From: Buddleja alternifolia
Taxonomy: Eukaryota > Streptophyta > Magnoliopsida > Lamiales > Scrophulariaceae
Assembly (NCBI GenBank): GCA_019426215.1
Contig: CM033399.1
Span: 35,411,022 to 35,475,021 of the forward strand
Reading direction: 5' to 3'
Length of the DNA: 64,000 nucleotides
Numbering within the stretch: position 1 is the stretch's first letter; each line of letters begins with the position of its first letter. The notes under the pieces are model-generated. The model made no database searches, was not told the DNA's origin, and worked only from the letters and a program-made list of their open reading frames with translations. A program made the position numbers and the translations under genes. This document shows positions 11,113 through 24,216 of the stretch, in pieces.

Positions 11113-13798
11113 ATCCCCCACACGAATGAAATTAACATATGCAGACACATTGAGAGTTTAGGTGAAAAACTATAGCATCAGAAGAGGTAGCTTTTGGCTT
11201 TGAACCTTTCTTAGTGAAATATAATCGGATTTACTAGGCTGCCCAATGAACGCGATGTCTTGAATTGTTCAACCGTTCGTGTAAACCAAGACAATGATAT
11301 TCACACTGTAGTCTCTCGAACAGATTTCGTTCTCACTGTTGGGTCCATTTTGGCCGTGGCACTCCTTCTTGGATTCATAAGTGTTTACATTTTACCCAAT
11401 GTTGAGGCGACCGACACCTCACACTTACATAGGTGACTTCCTATTTAAGAGTATCCTACTATACTCCACTTCATTTACATAACAGTATAGGAATCATTAA
11501 AAGCCCGGTTTAACCTTTTGCTACAACTTGCAGGTTGCACTTCTTTATCCTAGGCAATGGGTTTGGAGATAAACTCCTAAGCGCCATCCTGAATTTTCAC
11601 AACTTAGTTTTCCCATTGAACCATGATCTTGGGATCTCCAGTCAACATGGTTAGGTTACCGCTGTGTCCATTCTTAATTTGTAGTCTTTAATCTCATTCC
11701 TCTTGATAGGCAGTCTATTTGATCTCTATAGAAGTCCTTTCGTCAAAGGATCTACTTTATCCTCCAGGATCAGTGGAGATAATGCCATCATAGATCAACT
11801 GCTTAATGGTATTGTGCCTACGAAAAGCCTGTCTAGACTTACCATTACTTATGCTACTATATGCCTTTGTTATTGCAAACTAACAATCGCAATTGTATGC
11901 ACGTGCTATTGCCGACTTATTGTCTCAATATATCAAACTGGACATATGTGCATATTGCAATATGGGTTCACCATGGTTCTCAACCAAATCTTTAGTCACT
12001 TTCTTACAAGAGCACTGTTATGGAAACTAAATTTTCCAAGTACAGTCTCAGTGAGACAAGTCTTTGGACCGTACCCATATCATTTATGTCGAAATCCTTT
12101 TTCAACATCCTTTCAGTAGTCATGATTACTTACATAATCAACATATCAAACTTTCACACCAGAAAAGGTAGCTTTTGGCTTTGAACCTTAGTGAAATTTC
12201 ATACTATGAGCTATGTGTTTTGTTAAAACCACATGTATCACGCTTGTTGATTATGAAGTCGTTTGAAAACATAATATTTTGTCAAACCTTTCATGCCACT
12301 ACTTTGGAGCTATGTTCGAGTCCGTATACTGACCCAACATACCCCTCGGTTAGTTCCATGTGAACTTCCTCATCTAATCCTTTGTTTAAGGAACACAGTT
12401 TTAATATCCATTTCAAATATCTCATGGTTATGCAAATTAGCAACAACAATGAATATTTTATGGATTTAGTTCCCATTCCCGAAAACATGAAAAGACGAAA
12501 TCAAGGTCTACCATTTGAAGGTTCCCTTTGGCTACCAAGTACGCCTTGTAACCTTGTTAAGGTTTGGGTGTTTTTACCTTAACCCACAGCCCCCACATTT
12601 GTACGTAACTGTAGGAAATCTTGCCATCTTTCAGGCAGATTCTTACTCTTACTACTACGTGGGACCTTCGTTCAGAATGTAGTTATCTAGGACCACGTCC
12701 CCCACAATTTTGAATTTATCCAACGCATCATTATCTTCTTTAGAGTATGATTTTGGCGTTCGGAAATATCATTAGACCATGGTGAATACTACCACACTTG
12801 CATCAAATTCTTTGAACGACGCACCATCGGATGTTTGATCGACTTTCTCGATTGTACTCCAATGGTCAAATCCTTCGTATTTTTGACCAAGTTGTGTACT
12901 TCGTACACCGCGTCGTCTAGACGTTTCTCTCTTCAGAGAATATGTGCCACAAACATTAGGACCGATCTCACTCAACAACTATATAGTTTAAAGTGACGAC
13001 GTCCAAGTTTATGCACAACACCACTTTACCTATTCCAACCACAAGTGACGTGATCAAGTTTTCCATAAACATCATCCGCTCATCAACCGGAGTGTAAGAT
13101 GTGCACTTGGTTTGGAACTTGGTTAAAACCTGGTTTTTACTCTTATACGTCCAAGATTCCAACCTGGGTTCTCTTCTAAATATTGTGTAGTCACTCAGCT
13201 TTTCCATCAACTTTATCTAAAGCTATGAATTCTGACATGATCTATACAAATTGATTTAGATGATTTCAATGACACTGCTTCTCCACCGATGGTAAACCAG
13301 AACCACTCGTGGACTTAGAGTCGTTTGTGTCAGATATCCAGTATCCTCGAGAAAAGACAACGATTCTATATTCCATGATTTTGCCGTCATGAATATCAAA
13401 ATTTCTTGACTTTATGTACGAGATACGCTATGAAGTGCATATCCAATATGCAGTCAATGGTCCTTGACCATTTGGATTTTCGGTAGTCCAAAACCTCCAC
13501 ATTTTCAAAGTCAAATATCCAGGGAAAACTTTTCTGATGTGGAAGATCAGATTAAACTGCAACCACAGAGCATACTCAGAATACCCGAGCTCTAACCACT
13601 TGTTGTGGAACTCAGAGTCATATTCCACCAATTATAGAAATAGAGAGTGAATATTGTACTAGAAAACCACACTAGATTTAATTCCCAGGAAAGATTGGAG
13701 GCGTCACAACGGTCGCGCTTAAAACCCAATCTCCTCGACAAAATTAACTAGACGAATTTAATAGCACAATATAACACTACAACTATAACTAACAATGA

Positions 13799-14011
13799 CT
13801 ATTTGAATAATAAAGAACACCAAGATATAACAAAGTTCCTCATTTCATACGGAGTCTCACTCCTACTTTCGAAAATGTAGTTCGCTGAGAGGATTGCCTC
13901 TTTCCCCCACAATTCTGCGATACACCAGAATTGATTAAATCCCCTTATCTCCTCGAGATTATTTTTGGGATAAATAATACCAACAACTTCTGGTGATGCG
14001 ATTTGGGACAT
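13799..14011 (-). pseudogene. Integrase-like relic inside the copia-type element
   Basis: A 70-codon minus-strand frame has WCIAELWGKEAILSANYI and TPYEMRN in the right order and nearly the right spacing for the C-terminal end of copia integrase, but the LLNR-type stretch between is shortened and altered. The orientation agrees with the LTR polarity. The assignment rests on motif similarity and could be chance. Confidence 0.45.
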
Positions 14012-14159
14012 CTAACGTTGCTATCCGCGATGAGCAACAGCGCTCCAAGCGCATCATTTTGGTCATATTAACATAAATCTATTTTATTTAATAGACAAAC
14101 TCAAAATGATTACAACAAAATTAAATTCAATTTAATTTTGATAGGATGATTAAATCCAA

Positions 14160-14470
14160 TTTAATCAATTACCAAATTAAATCCCATTTAATTTAGTCAA
14201 TTGGGTCCAACCCAATTTAATTCAATTGAAATTCAGTGGCACAAGCCCACTCTCATTTTAAACTTAAATATGTTGGGTCCAACCCAATTTAATTTAAAAT
14301 AGGTGTTGGGTCCAACCCAAACTAATTTCAATTAAGATCCCTTGGCCCAAGCCCTCTCTCATTTTAAACTTAAATATGTTGGGTCCAACCCAATTTAATT
14401 TAAAATAGGTGTCATTGGACCAAGCCCAATCCCAAAATGATTACATTCATGTTGGGCCGAGCCCACACAT
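14160..14470. repeat. Tandem repeats in the internal region of the copia-type element
   Basis: Blocks containing CTCATTTTAAACTTAAATAT and TTGGGTCCAACCCAATTTAA recur at about 104-bp spacing (about 14253 and 14356), with further partial copies to the left. Confidence 0.8.
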
Positions 14471-15616
14471 GATTTAATAAATGTAAAACAAGCAAAAGCA
14501 AAAAGCAAAAGGAAAAGTAGCAAAAGGCAAAATTTTTCCGTAATGAACGGCTATTTAGCAATTCTTTTTCATGTTTTTTCATGATGACTACTTTAACTCT
14601 TTAATTTTATATTAATTCATTTTGCCTCTTTACTTTTACCTTTTGACTTTTGCCTAGTTAAAGCAACGGTCTTCTTTTTCGATTACTTTAATGCTTTTTA
14701 CTTTAACATTTTTAATATAAAAACAAAATAAAAGACAAAGCAAAAAGCCTCTCTTTTTCCCATCCGAGCTTTTGTGACTTTTATTCTTACATCATCCACT
14801 AATATATTATTTAAAAAGTGTTGGCCCACAAGAAAAACAAAAGGCCAAAAGGCACCTCTTTTACCGTAATGGGCGGCCACTTTTAAGACTTTTGCATTCT
14901 TTTCTATGATGGCTACTTTAGCTTTTAGTATTAATATAATAAAAAGCTATCATCACCATTGATATCACTCCACCAGATTCTCCGATCCGGGAGGATTTTT
15001 CAGCGAGATTCGTCGATCCTCGCGTTGCCAGAAATTCGCCATTTTCGGCGGCAACCCAGTTTCGGCATCTAAGCGACCCATCATTAACGGGATTCGAGGG
15101 CCACAAGAAATTCGCTCCGAGCAATTTCTTTTTCGTGAGATTCGAAAATCGCACCTGCCATTTTCATGGCTTCGCCGGCGAACAGAGGCAGCAACATCAC
15201 CCAAATACCGTCTGCGATGGGTTACGGCGGTGAGTTCACCGACACCTAACCCCACCACACGGCAGATTTGCTGTCTCAAACCCAGCGACAATTAGTTGTG
15301 TTGCACGGCGGCAATTTAACCAAACCGGGTCCAACCCGATTCAAATCTCGATTTTCAGATTTCCAGAATTTTGATCCAATCGAAAAATTCCAAGAACATC
15401 AAAATCAGATTTTAGTTCAAATTATTGTGATTCCAAATCACAAAATTTCAGATTTTTCCAAATCTTTGTTCCAAACAAATCGGATCTTTCTCTCTCGATT
15501 TTCCAGCCCCAAACCTGATTCCAAATTATCAAAATCCAGATTTTTTGCATCAAATCGAGTTATCCAGATTTGATCCATTTTGCTCACATCAAATTTGAAT
15601 AATATTGTGTTAAGTT

Positions 15617-16378
15617 TGTTGGTTAAAATGAATAATTTGATTGTGATAAAATGGATATGCAAAATCTGAATCGAGGCGAGAGTTGAACTCTCTATCCTTA
15701 ACACAATATTGCCCCGCTATAGCCCTGCTATTGGTGGTACGGGTTCCTGCAATTTGTGTCCCAAGATACAACGATTTTTCTCGGGATTGAACCACTTCAA
15801 AACCGAGACCCACGAACGAAATCCTGTTTCGAACTCTCAATAATAACATAATTCAACTCTTGATTTCATTATTCCCGGAATAACAAAACTCAAAGAATGA
15901 ATATGAATGAAGAGGAATTGTTATTCGCTCTTAAGAAAATGAATACCCAAGGGGGGTTTATATAGGGATAAAGAGGGGCATAAGAGTCATTAAACTCACT
16001 TTAATGACTCACATGTGATGTGATCAATGACTCACATGTGATGTGATCAATGACTCATATAAAATCATTAATGACTCACATGTAATGACCAAACAGATTT
16101 TGACTGTCATAAAAACGACCAATCACATGTGTGTTAAAATACAGCTCGTACGATCGTGGCCATCGATCGTAATGGGTAGTATCTTTAATTCCTCCTCATT
16201 TTACACGGTTGGATCAGAAGAAATTCACGGTAAACCCACAGATTTCAAACCACAACTTCAACATTTAATTTCTCATTCGTCCAAACTCGGATTAGAGAAA
16301 TTCGAAATGCTCACGTGTTATTCGAATTTGTTACCGTAAGTACGTCACTCGTACTTTATTTGCATCTGATTTCCAACA
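15617..16378 (-). repeat. 5' LTR of the 6-kb copia-type element
   Basis: The partner of 10351-11112, with the same length and the same TG...CA ends, followed by TSD AGAAT (16379-16383). In minus-strand reading this is the 5' LTR and would drive transcription leftwards through the internal region. Confidence 0.93.
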
Positions 16379-16383
16379 AGAAT

Positions 16384-17818
16384 ATCATGATATACGTTTC
16401 AATTAAGAAATCAGTATAAATCACCATATTAAATATGACATGATTTGCAATTCAATTATGATTACTCAGGAATAGGAAAGAGTTCTCAAATATCAACAAT
16501 ATAAATGGATATTTAACTCTAATATAGGTATAACATATTGAGACTCATATCATTTCCAGGTATAAAGCAAACACAAAAGGCGCAAAGTTTCAATTGTGTG
16601 CAATTAAAAGAAAATGCACAATTTAATGGAATCAAATACTGGAATAGTAAAATAGGGAATTAAAGTTGAGCACCACAAATACTTTACTAACAAGAATGTT
16701 AATTTGTGGCCACATGTAAGTTTCAAATTAAGAATTGAATAAAAGAGATGGAGCATGATATATTATAGTGACAATTCCAAATGTACGATAATGAAAATTA
16801 GCATAATTGTAATGATAGGGTTTCTCAGGAATAAAATGAAAATATACTTATATCCATAGAAGAAGGCCAACAACAACTGACAAACAAGTTAATGATTTAT
16901 AAAAGGGTTACTTGAAACAGTGGTACATTGACTTTTTATCTCCTTAGTTATCTTTATGAAATAAATATTCAATCAAGGACTTTACAACTCAGACATATAT
17001 ATTCTATGAATCCAACATAAGTAGTCTTAATCTACACAGGGTAAAATAAGAAAATGAAATTATTTTCATCAAATAAAATTGACAAATAAGATTAAACACA
17101 TAAGAGCCATTCATGGATATGAGAATCCTATGATTTTATAAGATCAATCAGACAAAATTATTTGACAAAATATATATAGGCATAATGGCAAATGGTCGGG
17201 AAGATAACACAAATGTTCAACTAAAGTTTTCGCTAAAAGTCTGAAATATTTGGTAGTGTGGGCACAAACAAAAATCTGAAGTTCATGTCGAGGATTAGTT
17301 TCTAGTGGAGTAGAATTATCTACGTCTCACTAGGGAAATAAAATGACAAATGTGTAAAATTGGTTTGGAGGAGTAAACAATAAATAATTAAGTTGAATAC
17401 AAAGAGATAATGTTGTTACCCAAAGAGTGGGAAAACATAAAGGTCTTAAAATCTCACGAAGATCATAAAATAAATGCACCCAAATGATGAAATGAACTGA
17501 ACTAATTAGTTCGGGAGGTATGCAATCTCACTCGCCTCAACTTAACATTATTCTAAATCTAAATAAATTTTTAAACATTTCTATCATTCTACCTCTAGGA
17601 CAAAGGATCAAGATTCACTGATTTAGGAGCGATTCTAAACTTAGTACTACAATTGTAATGAATCGATGTTGGTTGGCCACCCCAACATTGATCTATCACA
17701 ATTTAAGCACTGGGTTCCTAGGATTTCTCAACACTCGTAAGGATAACTCCTTGAATCAAACTATAATCAATTGTATTATCACAGTCCGAGAAACCTCTCC
17801 TGGTGTAGCCCAGGTATT
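16384..17818. other. AT-rich stretch, probable interior of an old gypsy-like element
   Basis: No ORF of note. It ends next to a primer-binding-site-like sequence (17826-17841), so it is probably the leader or internal part of a minus-strand LTR element. No protein domain is visible. Confidence 0.4.
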
Positions 17819-17905
17819 AGTAGCCTAAGCTCTGATACCACTCTGTAACGACCCGATTCACCCGCCTGCTATGATAATTATGTAAAAATTTCGACCCACA
17901 TAAAT
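17819..17905 (-). mobile_element. Primer-binding site and LTR start of a gypsy-like element, interrupted by CACTA
   Basis: GCTCTGATACCACT followed by TGTAACGACCCGATTCACC reads on the minus strand as an LTR end (...TTACA) plus AGTGGTATCAGAGC, the usual binding site for initiator methionine tRNA. LTRs starting TGTAACGACCCG are typical of plant Ty3-gypsy elements. The LTR is cut at 17905 by the CACTA element and probably resumes at 27251. The other LTR is not in the window. Confidence 0.55.
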
Positions 17906-18239
17906 CACTACAAAAAAAATGGTCTATAGTCACATACTTTTTCGTTACACTTTTAAAATTGTGTGAGGATAAGTACTCTACTGTTACACTAAATTAAAAG
18001 TGTCACCATAACTATCTTTTTCTTATTTTTTCTATTTTTTTATAAAACTAAAATTGATACCACGGAAAATTGGCGGTCAGATTAAGCGCCAATCTTTGCC
18101 AAGAAAACATGGAAAAATATAATCACTAATTTTTTTTCCCTAAAAACTTCTACTCTCCCCAAAATACACGTTCCTACTAACCTCCAATTAATTAAACCCT
18201 ATTCCTCAATCTAAGCACGTTACTCTACAGCACGTTCCA

Positions 18240-19321
18240 AGCCTTCTTCCCATTCTTCTCACTGCGGAGCCTCACCTACACACAGCAATTTAGTAGCACA
18301 AACAACACTCTTAGATTTTGGGCAAAACAGAAGAAATAAGAAGCGATCGAGGTCTGTGTCGGCAATTGGTCGGAGCACGGCTTTTCGGTGGTGGAAATTG
18401 AAGAATCGGGGCTGTTGTTAAGGTAAATTTCGTGAGTGAATCTCCGTGACGTAAATTCTCCTTTGCTGAATTTGTGGTGCGTGATTTCATTGACGTCGAT
18501 TTCGATTAAATTTAAAAGAATAGACTTTTTTTGTTTTGTTTTTGAGACTATATTGTGGTGCGTGATTAAATTTGTGGTGCATGGTTTTGATTTTGACATT
18601 GTTCATGTTCCACCAGAATTTGTGGATCGATTAATGAAATCAACATACTTGTTGTCATTAGTTGCTCTAGCTAACCACACAACAGCCCATAAAATTTCGT
18701 CCTGTGAAAATTAAATAGGTCACAATTGTGCATAGAAATTGATGAATTTCAGTATGCTTTGATATGAGTTTTACTTGGGTGCTTTATTAATGCCCTGCAA
18801 ATGCTATGAGATAGATGTTCTGAAAATTGCATTACTTGAGCTTGAGTTGAATTGCTTATTGAATTTGATAGCAGAATTTGATTTAATTGTTATGAACATG
18901 AGTTAAGCTCAAATAATTAGAGATTATATACATATATATTTGTTTATAAAAATAAATATAAAATATCTAATTATTTGAGATTTTATATATATATAGCTGA
19001 GTGTATCCGACTGCGAAACCAATCCACTGAATTTTAACCCCATTTTGGTGGGTATACCTCATAGCAGGCAAGTTATCAAGATTCATGTTAACTTGATATA
19101 AATCCCGAGTTCTCTGTTTTAAAAGCTTTACCTCATTCTCATTTAATTGAGGAGTGGGCTCTTTGTTTTAAAAGCTTTACCTCATTCTTTTTAATGGAGG
19201 AGTGATGCAGAGCTTTACCTCATTGTGAAGAGCAATAAGCTTTAAGCATTTTTTTCCTTCAATTTTCTTACATAATATATAGGTTATACATAATGTTTTA
19301 CTTTCTTTACGTTTGTTACAG
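18240..19321 (+). other. CACTA 5' leader region with probable 5'-UTR intron
   Basis: Non-coding region before the first coding exon. A donor-like GGTAAATTTCG at about 18421 and an acceptor TTACAG directly before the ATG at 19322 suggest a leader intron. It contains an inverted pair (CTCAAATAATTAGAGA and TCTAATTATTTGAG, about 18909-18984) and a short direct repeat around TTTTAAAAGCTTTACCTCAT (about 19118 and 19166). Confidence 0.45.
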
Positions 19322-19415
19322 ATGGTTAGGACTCGAAACCTCAAGCGTGCACTACAAAAGGAAGCAATGATACATCCCCAGGGAAATCCTCAATCTAATG
19401 ACAGTTCAATTCCCA
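19322..19415 (+). CDS. Alternative first coding exon, homologous to exon 1 of the second CACTA gene
   Basis: ATG at 19322 directly follows a splice acceptor (TTACAG), and the exon ends at a good donor (A|GTAAGT, 19416). It encodes MVRTRNLKRALQ and so on (31 codons plus one base). The exon at 24217-24325 encodes MARTQNLRRTYG and also ends with one base over (phase 1). The exons are clearly related and have the same exit phase, so this one could splice to 24452 and skip the TNP2 gene, as tnpA exon 1 of En/Spm does. It could equally be the 5' exon of a TNP2-containing transcript. Splice use is inferred. Confidence 0.6.
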
Positions 19416-20335
19416 GTAAGTTTTAAACTTTTGGCTACTTAGTTTGTATACATTTAACTGTACTAGAAATATTGATTATTATGCGAATCCCTTTGTTAAA
19501 TGTAATTAAGAGTCTGATTATTATGCGAATCCCTTTGTTAGAAAATATAAACAAACTTAAAGACCTTGCTAAATACTACTAATTCAAAAAAGACTTTTAA
19601 ATAATTAGACAAACTATTTAATAGAATAGGAAACTTTAGGGAGAAATGAAAAGTTATTCAAAATTTCAGCAACTTTTGGAGCTTCTTGGCTGTGCAGACA
19701 GCAGTGCACGTCTTTACGAGAAAATTCATAACTCATTGTAGAAAGCTCAGATTTATGAACCGTTTTCTTCCCATGAAACTAGACACATAGGCCTATCCAC
19801 ACATGTATCGAATATAATCAGTAGACTCCTAGGACAAAGCAGTTTTGTATTCAAAGTCAGTTAAAAATCTGTAGTCAAGCTGTTACTGTTCTGCAGAAAA
19901 TTTTGAATATTATGTACTTCTCCCACAAAGATGATTACTTGGGTAAATTTAGCATGACAATGGAGTCTTCGGTGTCAAATGTGATGCAATTAAGAGTACA
20001 ATGATATAAAACGTGGTAGGATCAAAGTACAAGGATATAAATAAAGATATACTATATTCTTTAAATTAATATGTTGTTACTTATAATTAAAACAAAAGTC
20101 ATATATAAGAATAAACTTGATTCGGTATTTTGAAATCTATTTAGGATATTGAATTAAATTGATTTATGCAATCTATAACATACTTGATTATGAAAATATG
20201 AAATTATAGCTAATATTATTTTATCTTTCTATAAATGATTCAGTTTAGCAAAGTGAGATTGGATAGGCTAATTTCTTTACAAGTGTGAGAGTTTGCTATT
20301 AGTCACGTACATAATTATTTGTGTTGCGTACGAAA

Positions 20336-23300
20336 ATGGATAAAAGCTGGATGAACTTGCCAAGGACAAGTATCGTGTATGGAGTTGGATTGCAGAAATT
20401 TCTTGATTTTGCATTTACAAATTCAAGTATCAAGGGATTGATATTGTGTCCTTGCATAAAATGTAAGAATGGGATATGTAGAACAAAAAAAGTTGTCAAG
20501 GAACATCTAATTTGTGATGGTTTCATAAAAGGTTACACTCAGTGGTTGGCACATGGTGAACATGAATTTGTAAATACACCTTCAACAGAAACTCCTAGTA
20601 CAATTAATGCATCAGATGACATGCAAGGACTATTACATGATGTATTTGGGAGGCAAGATGATGATTATCCTATGGGTGATCCAGAAGAAGTTACTGATGA
20701 AGGGCATAATACTGAGGCTGAGACGTTTTTTAAATTAATAGATGATTCTCAGCAAGAGTTATATCCAAGTTGTAAAAAATTCTCAAAGCTTTCTTTCCTT
20801 ATACGAATGCTTCATATCAAGTGTCTAGGTAATTGGACTAACAAGTCATTTAACATGATGATTGATTTGTTGAACGAGGCTTTCCCGGAAGGGGTTCAAT
20901 TACCAAAATCTTGGTATGATGCAAAGAAGATTTTAAAGGAATTAGGAATGAATTATGAGAAATATGACGCTTGTCAAAATGACTGCATGTTATATTGGGG
21001 GGTAGATGATTGGAGAACTGAGTGTAAAACATGTCATCAACCTAGATGGATAAGTAAAACTGAGGGGAAAAATGTTGCTGTCAAATCTTTGTGGCATTTT
21101 CCTTTGAAGCCAAGATTGCAACGGTTATTTATGTCATCAAAGACAGCATCCTTAATGAGATGGCATGCAGAGGGTCGTACCAAGGATGGTAATATGAGAC
21201 ATCCAGCTGATTCTCCAGCTTGGCATACGTTTGATTACGACAATGCTGAATTTGCAGATGATCCTCGCAATGTAAGGCTAGGTTTAGCTTCAGATGGATT
21301 TAATCCATTCAGAACTATGAACGTGCAACATAGTACCTGGCCAGTAGTTCTAATGCCATATAATCTGCCACCTTGGATGTGCATGAAAAAATCATATTTT
21401 ATGTTATCGTTGCTTATTCCTGGCCCGAGTCAACCAGGAAATGACATAGATGTGTATTTGCAACCTCTGATAGCAGAATTAAAGGAAATGTGGGATGTTG
21501 GAGTCAAAACATATGATGTAGCAAGCAAGCAAAACTTTCAAATGCGAGCTGCATTGTTGTGGACAATTAGCGACCTTCCTGCAAATGCAGACTTGTCTGG
21601 TCATACTACTAAAGGATATTATGCTTGTCCTTTGTGCCATAAACTTGTGTCATCTATGCGATTGCACTTTTCCAAAAAAGAATGTTATATGGGTCATCGT
21701 TGTTTTCTACCCAATAATCATCCTTATCGAAAGGATTCTAACTTGTTTGATGGCACAGAAGAAGTAAGAAGGGCTCCTCCTCCATTAACGGGTTCCATGA
21801 TAATTGACGAGTTGAAGGATTATGCTCCCATCAAATTTGGAAAATTAGTGACTGATAATCCAGAGTTACCGGATGGCTGGAGAAAACAAAGTATATTTTT
21901 TAAGCTTCCTTATTGGAAAAACAACTTGATTCGTCATAACCTTGATGTCATGCATATTGAGAAAAATGTATGTGATAGTCTTCTTGGCGCCTTGTTGGGT
22001 CTACAAGGTAAGTCAAAGGATCATCTTTGTGCACGCATGGATTTACAAGATATGGGAATTAGGCCAAGCCTTCACCCAAGGGAAAGTGAGTCTAATAAAA
22101 CTTTCCTACCTGCTGCCTCATTTACAATGAATAAGAAAGAGAAAGAAATATTTTTCAAAGTTTTAAAGAGAGTAAAGGTTCCTGATGGTTACTCATCAAA
22201 CATATCAAGATGTGTGAAGCTGAAGCCACTAAAAATTTATGGGTTGAAAAGCCATGATAATCACATCTTAATGCAACAACTACTTCCACTAGCTTTGAGG
22301 AAAGTCTTGCCGAAGTCAGTGCGTTCTCCTTTGATTCGATTATGTGGATACTTTCGAGACTTGTGTTCTAAAGTTCTCCAACCTTCACGTTTGCTTAGAA
22401 TGGAAAAGGATATTCCTTTGATATTATGTCAACTGGAGAGGATTTTTCCTCCATCATTTTTTGACATAATGGTGCACTTATCTATTCATTTGGCCACTGA
22501 GGCTAGGATTGGAGGTCCCGTGCACTATCGTTGGATGTATCCAATTGAAAGGTATGTGTAAGTTCAATGGGATTATAATTAGTCCTTTAAGCTTAAGCAC
22601 ATGGAAACTTGTTTTAATAAAAACTAAATTTTTATTTTCTAGGTACTTGTCAACTCTAAAATCGTATGTTCGAAATAGAAGTCGTCCTGAAGGTTCAATT
22701 GCAGAAGGATATTTAGTAGATGAATGTCTTACATTTTGTTCTTTATACTTATCTGATGAAGTCGAAACAAGATTTAATCAAATTCGAAGAAATGACACTG
22801 TTAGTGAAAGTCCTAAAGAAGGAATTGATGTTTTCTCAGTGTCTGGACGACCAATTGGAAAGATGAATACTGTAAGATTGGATGATAAAACTTTATCACA
22901 GGCACATCGATATGTGTTGTTTAATTGCAAAGACATTGAGCCATATGTCATGTAAGTTCTCTAAATAAATGGTATTTGATATGTCTTAACCAATCATGTT
23001 TATTCATGTCGTTTGACATTTATAGGGAGCACAAGACTATGGTTAATAGCCAAAATCCTTGTGCATCAGAACATGAGATCCATCGTATCCATGTTGAAAC
23101 GTTTGCATCTTGGCTTAAAGATCAAGTAAGTTTTGAGAGAGATTATTATGAATATTAGATATGCTCAATTACTTGTTAAAATCTTCCATTATAAAATTCT
23201 TACTTTGTTTCCTTCTATCACTTTATATAGGTCGGAGGCATGCAATTGGTTGAGAATGATGCTATTTATACAGATCTAAAGCTATTAGCTAAAGGACCAA

Positions 23301-23932
23301 TCATGGTTGGAAAACAATTTAGTGGTTATATAGTTAATGGTTTTAGGTTTCATACACAAGATCGCGAGAAAAATAAAAAAACTCAAAATAGTGGAATCAT
23401 GGTATCTGCCATCACATCTAGTTTTGCAAATAGGAGAGATAATCGTCCTATAGTGACTGAGTTGAGTTATTATGGAGCTGTGAGAGGCATGATTGAGTTG
23501 GATTATTTGCTAGGAAAAAAAGTTGTGTTGTTTGATTGTGATTGGGTTTCAAAAGGCAAAAGATTGAAGCAGGATGATGATGGATTTACTCTAACAAACT
23601 TTACAAATGTTAAGCGACATAACGAGCCTTTTATACTTGCATCTCAAGCTAAACAAATATTTTATGTCGAAGATCCAGTAGAGAATAATTGGCGAGTTGT
23701 ACTCAAAACAGTGGCCAGAGATCACTATGATATGGAAGAAAGAAGTGATCTTGACATGGAACAATGGGGCACAGTTCATTCATCTCGAGAAAATGAAGAA
23801 GTTGTTTTGGTAAGGGATGATGTTGTTGGAACTAAGGTCGACATGCCAATGGTGAAGATTTTGGAGTTGATACAAAAAAAGAAGGAATCACATATCTCAC
23901 AAAGGAGAAGGGCGAGACCGAATACAAATTGA
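20336..23932 (+). CDS. TNP2: TNP2-type CACTA transposase, four exons, intact
   Basis: Catalytic transposase of the CACTA element; it would act in the nucleus on the CACTA termini. Exons as read: 20336-22551, 22643-22951, 23026-23125 and 23231-23932. All borders are GT-AG and phases match, giving 1,108 aa without a stop. I chose the ATG at 20336 because MDKSWMNLPRTSIVY is the usual start of the N-terminal transposase-associated domain (about residues 1-75, with CPCIKCKN). The Transposase_21 core follows at about 296-505 (DGFNPF, LPPWMCMKKSYFM, GPSQPGNDIDVYLQPL), then HNLDVMHIEKNVCDSLLG, then a DUF4218-type region (ATEARIGGPVHYRWMYPIER, YLSTLKSYVRN) across the first intron, and a DUF4216-type region near residues 945-1015. 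The C-terminus is basic. Domain names come from motif recall; limits are approximate. Confidence 0.93.
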
Positions 23933-24216
23933 CTTCTAGCATGCTTTGAAATTTTTCCTTTTTTGTTTTTGTTAAATGTTTTTTGTTTAAGCATTATTAC
24001 TTAGAATTTTTTAATAGGGTATTTGATTTATATGTTATTGTCTTGATTTTAGAGTAACCTTCGTTTTCACTTATTTTAGTTTGGAGCAATTTCTCAATCA
24101 TTTAATAATTATTATTCTTAAATATGTCATTTAATTTATTATTCAATAGTGAGTTATTTTTTCCAAAATTAAGATTAACCTATCTCCTATGAATTGTTTT
24201 TCTGTTTTTACTAGGG

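Larger units (their letters stand above)
10346..16383 (-). mobile_element. Complete but pol-deleted Ty1-copia-type LTR retrotransposon
   Basis: Two 762-bp LTRs (10351-11112 and 15617-16378) enclose 4.5 kb, and the 5-bp duplication AGAAT (10346-10350, 16379-16383) is perfect. The purine-rich tract beside the left LTR and the TATA box set the orientation as minus. The internal region has no full gag or pol. At 13799-14011 (minus) a short frame reads AELWGKEAILSANYI and, after an ESRS segment, TPYEMRN, which resembles the copia integrase C-terminal motif (LWGEA...AxYLLNR...TPYELW) with damage. The right part (14100-14470) has tandem blocks built on TTGGGTCCAACCCAA. No standard initiator-Met primer-binding site is seen next to the right LTR. 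It probably moved using enzymes from a relative. Confidence 0.85.

Noticed and set aside
12772..13631. Short minus-strand frames in the copia-type element (67-80 codons)
   Set aside because: No recognisable gag, protease, reverse transcriptase or RNase H motif; only 13799-14011 had a motif-like match.
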